A stretch of DNA of 7,915 bases from WHTB01 sp050699035 (GTDB lineage Bacteria > Actinomycetota > Actinomycetes > Propionibacteriales > Nocardioidaceae). The stretch is taken from NCBI GenBank assembly GCA_050699035.1, contig JBOHDE010000186.1, positions 1 through 7,915 of the forward strand, read 5' to 3'. Of the stretch, positions 1 to 6,882 are shown one piece after another (position 1 is the first letter of the stretch; each line of letters starts with the position of its first letter). A model generated the notes under the pieces. That model did not search any database. It was not told the DNA's origin and worked only from the letters and a program-made list of their open reading frames with translations. Both the position numbers and the translations under genes were made by a program.

Positions 1-15
1 GTGGGGAGGCGCGGC

Positions 16-21
16 TACACT
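16..21 (+). promoter_or_regulatory. Possible -10 box upstream of the GNAT gene
   Basis: The hexamer TACACT fits the actinobacterial TANNNT -10 pattern and lies 19 bases before the chosen ATG at 41. Transcription would then start near position 28, leaving a leader of about 13 bases with a G-run as ribosome site. The -35 region falls outside the window, so this is only a candidate. In-frame GTG codons at 26 and 32 lie 4 and 10 bases after the box, so a nearly leaderless message cannot be excluded. Confidence 0.35.
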
Positions 22-40
22 CACCGTGGGGGTGCAGCCC

Positions 41-646
41 ATGCTCCGGTACACGTCATTCGTCGATCTCGACGCCGCCCAGCTGGCGGTGGTCGAGTCG
101 ATCTACCACGAGGCCTTCCCGCCGCACCGGCGCGCGCCGTTCGCCCGCCTGGCCGACGCCGGCGATGCGGTCACGGTCGTGGGGCTCGACGAAGGCACCC
201 CGGTCTCGTTCGCCAAGCTGTCTCGGCTCACGAGCATCGACTGGCTGTTCCTGAAGTACCACGCCGTGCACCAGGACCACCGTGACCGCGGCCTGGGCAC
301 CGAGCTGTGGCGGCACATCAGAGACACCGCCGACGCCGAGGGGGCCAAGGGCATCGTGCTCGAGGTGGCCGATCCCGACCAGGACGGCGTCGACACCGCC
401 GAACGCCTCGAGCGTGACCGCCGGATCGCGTTCTACCTCAGCCGGGGCGCCGGGCGGCTGGCGCACGGCGGCTACGTCGCGCCGTTCGTCGACGGTTCCG
501 GCTCCGAGCCGATGTGGCTGCTGGCCGCTGTCGACGGCGGTCTCGGCCTGGTACCGGACGAGCTCGTACGCACGGTCTACGTCGAGGGCTATGGCCTCGA
601 CGAGTCGCACCCGTTGGTGCGATCGCTCGACGAGGACGACGGCTGA
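41..646 (+). CDS. GNAT-family N-acetyltransferase
   Basis: This 201-residue protein is predicted to move an acetyl group from acetyl-CoA to an amine; the substrate cannot be told from sequence. Seen directly: the acetyl-CoA pyrophosphate-binding motif A, R81-D-R-G84-L-G86, follows a strand ending in YHAV and precedes a helix (TELWRHI). A later FYLSRGAGRL stretch (about 131-140) matches the usual GNAT motif B position, with Tyr132 where the family often has its catalytic tyrosine. Length is slightly above a bare GNAT domain (about 150), because of an acidic C-terminal extension ending LDEDDG. ATG 41 was chosen because the run GGGGG (28-32) sits 8 bases upstream; in-frame GTG codons at 26 and 32 are alternatives adding 5 or 3 residues. 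It is convergent with the gene ending at 670, with only 23 bases between the stops. The fold call is firm; the function is not. Confidence 0.85.
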   Translation: MLRYTSFVDLDAAQLAVVESIYHEAFPPHRRAPFARLADAGDAVTVVGLDEGTPVSFAKLSRLTSIDWLFLKYHAVHQDHRDRGLGTELWRHIRDTADAEGAKGIVLEVADPDQDGVDTAERLERDRRIAFYLSRGAGRLAHGGYVAPFVDGSGSEPMWLLAAVDGGLGLVPDELVRTVYVEGYGLDESHPLVRSLDEDDG

Positions 647-669
647 CCCAGCCCGCCCGAACGCTCCAA
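647..669. other. Convergent intergenic gap, no clear terminator
   Basis: The 23 bases between the stop of the acetyltransferase gene (TGA 644-646) and the stop of the opposing membrane-protein gene (TGA, complement of 670-672) contain no strong hairpin. The best pairing is a 5-base stem, CCAGC at 648-652 with GCTGG at 673-677, around a 20-base loop, which is weak. The two transcripts probably run into each other's 3' ends or use factor-dependent termination. Confidence 0.5.
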
Positions 670-1095
670 TCAGCTGGCTGGCGGTGCGCTGTCGCGGCGG
701 TCCACCACAGTGTCATCGGCGTCGCGGTCCACCTTGGTGTGGTCACCAGTGTCGCGGTCCCCAGTGTCGCGGTCCCCAGAGTCGCGGTCCCCAGAGTCGC
801 GGTCCCCAGAGTCGCGGTCCTTGGCGTCGCGAAGCTCCTGCTCCTTGACCACTCGGCGGGCCTCCTTGAGCTCGCGGCGCCGGTGCAGCCCGCGGCGGGT
901 GCCCGAGCGGACCAGCTCGAGACCGGCGACGAACACCAGCACAGTGGCGCAGCCGAGCAGGAAGACGCCCATGGTGGTCGTGTCGATGTCGAACGCACCG
1001 AGGTCGAGGGTGGCGTTCTGACCGCCGCCACCGAAGATCGCGCCCAGCAAGACCACGACGGCCGCCACCACCAGCACGAGACCGATCACGATCAT
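670..1095 (-). CDS. Small two-segment membrane protein with charged repeat tail
   Basis: I do not recognise a named family for this 141-residue protein. Two hydrophobic segments are seen at about residues 1-21 and 42-63, joined by a Gly/Asp-containing loop (about 22-41). A basic stretch follows (RRGLHRRRELKEARR, about 67-81), which by the positive-inside rule suggests that the tail is cytoplasmic and both ends lie inside. Next comes a short charged helix and a repeat tail, DRDSG three times then DRDTG twice (about 93-117), ending in a polar, probably disordered stretch. The start ATG overlaps the helicase stop as ATGA (1092-1095) and has an excellent ribosome site, AGAGAGGTGA, inside the helicase gene. 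The gene is therefore very likely cotranscribed and translationally coupled with the helicase. Whether the products work together is unknown. It has normal coding bias and looks real. Confidence 0.75.
   Translation of the reverse strand: MIVIGLVLVVAAVVVLLGAIFGGGGQNATLDLGAFDIDTTTMGVFLLGCATVLVFVAGLELVRSGTRRGLHRRRELKEARRVVKEQELRDAKDRDSGDRDSGDRDSGDRDTGDRDTGDHTKVDRDADDTVVDRRDSAPPAS
721..820. repeat. 15-base in-frame tandem repeat
   Basis: Units of GTCGCGGTCCCCAGA (plus strand) begin at 751, 766, 781 and 796, with a partial unit at 811-820. The copy at 751 differs only in its last base (T for A), and the copies at 766, 781 and 796 are identical. Degenerate flanking copies at 721 and 736 extend the array. 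Because the unit is 15 bases it keeps the minus-strand reading frame and encodes the DRDSG/DRDTG pentapeptide of the membrane protein tail. Identity at the DNA level points to recent slippage or unequal exchange. Confidence 0.9.
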
Positions 1096-3437
1096 GTCGT
1101 CACCTCTCTGCCGAGCAGGATGTCAAGCAGGACGATGGCGCCCCGCTTGTCCAGGGGACTGTTCCCATTCCCACACTTGGGTGACTGTACGCATGACGGA
1201 CACCCGGCGTCGCACTCGCAGGCCACGATCGCCCCGCGTGTCGTGCCGAGCCAGGCCCGCGCGTCGGCGTACCCCCGCTCGGCGAAGCCCGCCCCACCCG
1301 GATACCCGTCGTAGACGAAGACGGTGAGCCGGCCGGTGTCTTGGTGCAGCGCGGTGGACACGCCGCCGATGTCCCACCGGTCGCAGGTCGCGAACAGCGG
1401 GAGCAGCCCGATCGACGCGTGCTCGGCCGCATGAGCCGCCCCGGGTACGTCGGCGACCCCGGAGGCCGCCAGCTGGCCGGCCGACAGCGTCCACCAGCAC
1501 GCCTTCGTGGTCAGCCGCCGCTCGGGCAGGTCGAGCGGCTCCTCGCCGAGCACCTCGCCGCTGCCGAGACGTCGGCGGAGGAACGCGACCACCTGGCTGG
1601 TCACCTCGACGTCGCCGAGTGACAGGGTCGCGGCCCCCCACGCCTCCTCGCGTTCGGTGCCGACCACCCGGATGTCGGTCAGGTCGCGCGCGACCGTCGT
1701 GTAGTCGGGCTGCGCCGGCTCCACCAGGGCCAGCGACTCGTCGAGGTCGAGGTCGACCACGACGTATGTCTCGCCCTGGTGCAGGTGCACGGCGCCTCGA
1801 TGCACTGCGGAGTGCGCCGATCCGGCGTCGACCGTGCCCAGCACCCGGCCGGTCTCCTGCTCGACGATGCGCACCGCGGCGCCGCCGGCCGAGCGGATGT
1901 CCGCAAGGTCGGTCGCCCGGTCCCGGCTGGTCCAGAACCAGCCCCGCGGACGGCGGCGCAGCAGCCCGGCCTCGGTCAGCGCGTCCACGGCGTCGGCCGT
2001 ACCAGCACCGAACAGGGCGAAGTCGTCCTCGGTCAGCGCCAGCTCGGCGGCCGCGGCGCACAGGTGCGGACCGAGCACGTACGGGTTCGACGGGTCGAAG
2101 ACGGTGGCCTCCACCGGCTGGCCGAGCAGCGCGTCGGGGTGGTGCACGAGATAGGTGTCGAGCGGGTCGTCGCGGGCGACCAGCACGCCGAGCGCGCCCT
2201 GCTGCTGCCGCCCGGCCCGGCCCAGCTGCTGCCACAGCGCGGCGCGGGTGCCGGGGAACCCGGCCAGCAGCACCGCGTCGAGCCCGGCGATGTCGACCCC
2301 GAGCTCGAGCGCGCTGGTCGCCGACAGGCCGAGCAGCGACCCGTCGCGCAGCCGGCGCTCGATCTCGCGCCGGTCCTCGGGCAGGTAGCCGCCCCGGTAC
2401 GCCGCGACCCGGCGGCTGAGCTCGACGTCGACCTCGGCCAGGTGGTCGCGGGCGGCCAGCGCGACGGTCTCGGCCGCGCGGCGGGAGCGGACGAAGGCCA
2501 GCGTGCGTACACCCTCGACCACGAAGTCGGCCATCAGGTCGGCCACCTCGGCGGTCGCGGTTCGGCGGACCGGCGCGCCGTGCTCACCGCGCAGCGAGGT
2601 GAGTGGCGGCTCCCAGAGTGCGAGCAGGGACGCGCCCCGCGGCGACCCGTCATCGGTGACGGCGTGCACCGGCAGCCCGGTCAGCCGGCCGGCGGAAACG
2701 GCCGGCTGGGCGACCGTCGCCGACGCGAGTACGAATGTCGGCGTCGACCCGTAGAACGCACAGATCCGGCGGAGACGCCGCAGGATCTGGGCGACGTGCG
2801 AGCCGAACACGCCGCGGTAATGGTGGCACTCGTCGACGACGACATGGGTCAACCCGCCGAGGAACGACGACCAGCGGGCATGCCTGGGGAGCAGCGTCCG
2901 GTGCAGCATGTCGGGGTTCGTCAGCACGTACGTCGCGTAGTCCCGAGCCCAGTCACGCTCCTCGATGCTGCTGTCGCCGTCGTACGTCGTCGCCCGCAAC
3001 CCGGGCAGGTCGAGCGCCGTCAGCTTGGCCAGCTGGTCGTGCGCCAGCGCCTTCGTCGGCGCGACGTAGATCACTCCGGCACGTCCGGGCGGCCCAGGCT
3101 GGTCGAGGACGGCGGTCACGGCGGGCAGCAGGTAACCCAGCGACTTGCCGGACGCCGTGCCGGTCGCGAGCACCACATGCGTGCCGGACCGGACGGCTTC
3201 GGCCGCCTCGACCTGGTGCGACCACGGCTCGGCGATGCCCTGTCCGACCAGCGCGGCCCGCAGCCCCGGGTCGGTCCACGCCGGCCACGGCCGGTGCCGG
3301 GCCGGCCGCGCGGGCAGCCGCTCGAGGTGCGTCAGCCGGTCCCGCCGACCGGACGAGCCGGTCAGCCGGTGGACCACCGCCTCGAGGTCGGGGCCGCCGG
3401 GCTGAGGGTCGGCCCCGGCGGTAGGTGGGGAGGTCAT
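1092..3437 (-). CDS. MrfA/Hrq1-type DEAD/DEAH-box helicase with C-terminal zinc-binding domain
   Basis: This 781-residue superfamily 2 helicase resembles bacterial MrfA (B. subtilis YprA) and yeast Hrq1, ATP-driven enzymes linked to DNA-damage repair. Motifs in order: Walker A ATGTASGKS (91-99, K98); motif Ia APTKALAHDQL (126-136); TNPDMLH (173-179); motif II D202-E-C-H205; motif III SAT (239-241); a motif V region ALELGVDIAGLD (376-387); and motif VI QQLGRAGR (403-410). The C-terminal region holds the FVYDGYPGGAGFAE stretch (707-720), then Cys740, 742, 746, 749 and 755 in the CPSCVQSPKCGNGN context typical of the MrfA zinc-binding (DUF1998) domain. ATG 3437 was chosen because the domain begins soon after it. 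The frame stays open upstream, with a GTG at 3467, but the added residues look unlike a domain and no Shine-Dalgarno separates the choices. It is divergent from bldG and coupled to the small membrane-protein gene. Family is sure; the biological role is by analogy. Confidence 0.93.
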   Translation of the reverse strand: MTSPPTAGADPQPGGPDLEAVVHRLTGSSGRRDRLTHLERLPARPARHRPWPAWTDPGLRAALVGQGIAEPWSHQVEAAEAVRSGTHVVLATGTASGKSLGYLLPAVTAVLDQPGPPGRAGVIYVAPTKALAHDQLAKLTALDLPGLRATTYDGDSSIEERDWARDYATYVLTNPDMLHRTLLPRHARWSSFLGGLTHVVVDECHHYRGVFGSHVAQILRRLRRICAFYGSTPTFVLASATVAQPAVSAGRLTGLPVHAVTDDGSPRGASLLALWEPPLTSLRGEHGAPVRRTATAEVADLMADFVVEGVRTLAFVRSRRAAETVALAARDHLAEVDVELSRRVAAYRGGYLPEDRREIERRLRDGSLLGLSATSALELGVDIAGLDAVLLAGFPGTRAALWQQLGRAGRQQQGALGVLVARDDPLDTYLVHHPDALLGQPVEATVFDPSNPYVLGPHLCAAAAELALTEDDFALFGAGTADAVDALTEAGLLRRRPRGWFWTSRDRATDLADIRSAGGAAVRIVEQETGRVLGTVDAGSAHSAVHRGAVHLHQGETYVVVDLDLDESLALVEPAQPDYTTVARDLTDIRVVGTEREEAWGAATLSLGDVEVTSQVVAFLRRRLGSGEVLGEEPLDLPERRLTTKACWWTLSAGQLAASGVADVPGAAHAAEHASIGLLPLFATCDRWDIGGVSTALHQDTGRLTVFVYDGYPGGAGFAERGYADARAWLGTTRGAIVACECDAGCPSCVQSPKCGNGNSPLDKRGAIVLLDILLGREVTT
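1100..1109 (-). promoter_or_regulatory. Ribosome binding site of the membrane-protein gene
   Basis: Reading the minus strand, AGAGAGGTGA lies 4 bases before the ATG at 1095 and sits within the last codons of the helicase gene. It closely complements the 16S rRNA 3' end. It supports both the start choice and coupled translation across the ATGA overlap. Confidence 0.75.
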
Positions 3438-3549
3438 CGCGGCAGAAGTCTCGCATCGTGCACCCACACCTGCGCTGCATGGTTGAATGCTGAGTGGCCC
3501 GGCCGGTTCGGGCCGTCGGCCGGCATGTGAGCGACACCTAGGAGAACCG
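3438..3549. promoter_or_regulatory. Divergent helicase/bldG intergenic region
   Basis: These 112 bases must drive both the helicase gene (leftward) and bldG (rightward). I found no TANNNT -10 box on either strand; the only TA dinucleotide is in the CCTAGG next to the bldG ribosome site. A GC-rich self-complementary block is present: GGCCCG at 3496-3501 pairs with CGGGCC at 3509-3514 over a 7-base loop, and GCCGG at 3502-3506 can alternatively pair with CCGGC at 3520-3524. This block would fall in the bldG leader if transcription starts upstream of it. Promoters here may use a non-housekeeping sigma factor or lie inside the neighbouring coding sequence. Confidence 0.4.
3540..3544 (+). promoter_or_regulatory. 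Ribosome binding site of bldG
   Basis: AGGAG at 3540-3544 ends 5 bases before GTG 3550. This decides the start: the same frame stays open upstream to an ATG at 3487, but that would add 21 residues with no family counterpart and place the Shine-Dalgarno inside the gene. Confidence 0.85.
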
Positions 3550-3891
3550 GTGGATCTGTCCCTGGAGACTCGTACCCAGAACAACCGCACGATTGTCGAG
3601 GTCGGTGGGGAGATCGACGTCTACACCGCCCCCAAGCTGCGTGAGTGCCTGGTCGACCAGGTCAACGCGGGCAGCTACCACCTGGTGATCGACCTCGAAG
3701 GTGTCGACTTCCTCGACTCGACCGGCCTCGGCGTGCTGGTGGGCGGGCTCAAACGGGTCCGCAGCCACGAGGGCAGCCTGGCGCTGGTCTGCACGCACGA
3801 GCGGCTGCTCAAGATCTTCCGTATCACCGGGCTCACCAAGGTGTTCCCGATCCACGACACCGTGGACGCCGCTGTTGCCGACGCCGAATGA
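3550..3891 (+). CDS. bldG: BldG-type anti-sigma factor antagonist (STAS domain)
   Basis: This 113-residue single STAS-domain protein very closely resembles Streptomyces BldG as I remember it, and has the same length. Such proteins are cytoplasmic switches: unphosphorylated, they bind an anti-sigma factor and free its sigma factor; phosphorylation of one serine stops this. Streptomyces bldG mutants fail to form aerial hyphae and make antibiotics. Seen directly: the opening strands (VEVGGEIDVYTAPKL, about 16-30), the phospho-acceptor loop D56-S57-T58-G59-L60 followed by GVLVGGLKRV, and the C-terminal FRITGLTKVFPIH segment. Ser57 corresponds to the known BldG phosphorylation site. It starts with GTG, with AGGAG 5 bases upstream. 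Nineteen bases separate it from the RsbW-like gene on the same strand, so the pair is probably an operon. Its sigma-factor target cannot be read here; no sigma gene lies in the window. Confidence 0.92.
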   Translation: MDLSLETRTQNNRTIVEVGGEIDVYTAPKLRECLVDQVNAGSYHLVIDLEGVDFLDSTGLGVLVGGLKRVRSHEGSLALVCTHERLLKIFRITGLTKVFPIHDTVDAAVADAE

Positions 3892-3910
3892 GCCCCCGGG
3901 TGCAGCGCTG

Positions 3911-4324
3911 ATGTCCCACGTCAGCCTCGCGGTGGGTGCGGACCCCGCCCATGTCCGCGTCGTACGCCTCGTCGCGGGCGCCGTCGCGCGCCGGGCCGGG
4001 GTCGACGAGGAGTCGGTCGACGAGGTCAAGCTCGCCGTCGGCGAGGCCTGCGCCCTCGCCGTGTCCGCGATGCAGGCCCACGACCTCACCGGGCACTCCG
4101 ACCGGTTGTCCATCGAGATCGAGGACGGCTCCGGAGTCGAGGTCGTCGTACGCGCTCCGGTCGATCTCGAGCAGCACGCGCAGGACGTTGACGCGGGTGA
4201 GCTGTTCCCCGACGGCCTGGCCGTGATCCGCGGTCTGCTCGACGACGTCAGCATCTCCTCGGACAGCAGCGGCTCGCTGGTGCGGATGTCGTGGGCAGCC
4301 GGGGTTGCCCACCCCACGGTGTGA
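3911..4324 (+). CDS. RsbW-like anti-sigma regulatory protein, degenerate ATP-binding fold
   Basis: This 137-residue protein is probably the partner of BldG: RsbW/SpoIIAB relatives bind a sigma factor and phosphorylate the STAS antagonist. The overall pattern fits: an N-terminal strand and helix (PAHVRVVRLVAGAVARR), the N-box helix VKLAVGEAC (39-47), then strands ending in GLAVIRGLLDDVSI (102-115), which matches the G2 glycine region and final strand. Key residues are missing, however. The Mg-binding N-box Asn, expected four residues after Glu45, is Leu49. The DxGxG (G1) box is absent where RAPVDL (81-86) stands. The lid between is short. Kinase activity is therefore doubtful. It resembles the protein encoded after bldG in Streptomyces (SCO3548/ApgA, from memory), so this may be a family trait and not decay. 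ATG 3911 is the best start; GGGTG at 3898-3902 is a weak ribosome site. Confidence 0.82.
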   Translation: MSHVSLAVGADPAHVRVVRLVAGAVARRAGVDEESVDEVKLAVGEACALAVSAMQAHDLTGHSDRLSIEIEDGSGVEVVVRAPVDLEQHAQDVDAGELFPDGLAVIRGLLDDVSISSDSSGSLVRMSWAAGVAHPTV

Positions 4325-4341
4325 TCCGACGCCGCTGACAG

Positions 4342-4347
4342 TAGACT
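4342..4347 (+). promoter_or_regulatory. Possible -10 box for hppA
   Basis: TAGACT matches TANNNT and lies 92 bases before the hppA ATG, just after the stop of the RsbW-like gene. It predicts transcription starting near 4354 and a leader of about 85 bases. No good -35 hexamer precedes it at 16-18 bases. A consensus-like TTGACA at 4364-4369 lacks a matching -10 at normal spacing. The long gap suggests hppA has its own promoter, though read-through from bldG is possible. Confidence 0.4.
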
Positions 4348-4365
4348 CCGCCCCGGTTTGCACTT

Positions 4366-4384
4366 GACATGGCCCGAGCCTGTC
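4366..4384 (+). other. Short hairpin in the hppA leader
   Basis: GACA (4366-4369) and GGC (4371-4373) pair with GCC (4378-4380) and TGTC (4381-4384), with a bulged T at 4370 and a CCGA tetraloop. The stem is 7 base pairs. It could be a weak terminator for the bldG pair or a leader structure; no T-run follows. In such GC-rich DNA a stem of this size could be chance. Confidence 0.3.
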
Positions 4385-4389
4385 CGCCG

Positions 4390-4410
4390 GTGCAGATCCA
4401 CGTGCAGATC
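4390..4410 (+). repeat. Direct repeat GTGCAGATC x2 in the hppA leader
   Basis: GTGCAGATC occurs at 4390-4398 and again at 4402-4410, a 12-base period, with CACGTG formed at 4399-4404 across the junction. The pair lies 30 bases before the hppA start, downstream of the -10 candidate. It could be a binding site for a regulator or a by-product of a small duplication. Confidence 0.5.
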
Positions 4411-4429
4411 ATGAGGCTCTGCTTGTCAT

Positions 4430-4436
4430 AGGAGGA
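4430..4436 (+). promoter_or_regulatory. Ribosome binding site of hppA
   Basis: AGGAGGA is a near-perfect Shine-Dalgarno ending 3 bases before ATG 4440. It fixes the hppA start and suggests efficient translation. The stop (TAG 4429-4431) of a possible six-codon ATG frame at 4411 overlaps it. Confidence 0.85.
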
Positions 4437-4439
4437 CGA

Positions 4440-6818
<2,379 letters not shown>

Positions 6819-6836
6819 CGCACCACCCGCACCCCC

Positions 6837-6882
6837 TGCGGCGCACTCTCCCCGGCCTCCCGGTCGGGTAGGGTGCGCCGCA
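6837..6882 (+). terminator. Long hairpin after hppA, abutting the methyltransferase start
   Basis: Bases 6837-6857 pair with 6862-6882 in a 21-position stem with 18 Watson-Crick pairs, two G-T wobbles (6847/6872, 6855/6864), one mismatch (6850/6869) and a TCCC loop (6858-6861). The outer ten pairs, TGCGGCGCAC with GTGCGCCGCA, are perfect. It starts 18 bases after the hppA stop. No T-run follows, as is common for actinobacterial terminators. The last paired base is the A of the downstream ATG, so the structure may also hide that gene's translation start in read-through transcripts. Confidence 0.65.
6869..6874 (+). promoter_or_regulatory. Possible -10 box of a leaderless promoter for the methyltransferase gene
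   Basis: TAGGGT fits TANNNT and is followed by 7 bases and then the ATG at 6882. This is the spacing at which transcription would start on the A of the start codon, a leaderless arrangement common in actinobacteria. No convincing -35 hexamer is seen at 17-18 bases. The only ribosome-site-like alternative is the AGGG within the same bases. The box lies in the 3' arm of the hairpin. Confidence 0.45.

Noticed and set aside
721..820. Short regular repeats considered as a CRISPR array
   Set aside because: Units are 15 bases, directly abutting with no spacers, and lie in frame within a coding sequence.
1779..3530. A 583-codon open plus-strand frame opposite the helicase gene
   Set aside because: It has low-complexity Arg/Gly/Gln/Val composition and no motif, while the minus strand encodes all helicase motifs in order.
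3487..3549. An upstream ATG extending bldG by 21 residues
   Set aside because: A good Shine-Dalgarno sits 5 bases before GTG 3550, the extension has no STAS-family counterpart, and the GTG start gives the usual 113-residue length.
3438..3590. An N-terminal extension of the helicase by up to 51 residues
   Set aside because: The added residues look like out-of-frame GC-rich sequence and would run past the bldG ribosome site into bldG. The ATG at 3437 begins a plausible flexible N terminus just before the conserved domain.
4364..4369. TTGACA considered as the -35 of an hppA promoter
   Set aside because: No TANNNT or similar hexamer lies 16-19 bases downstream; the region reads CGCCGGTGC. It is more likely chance, and it overlaps the hairpin at 4366-4384.
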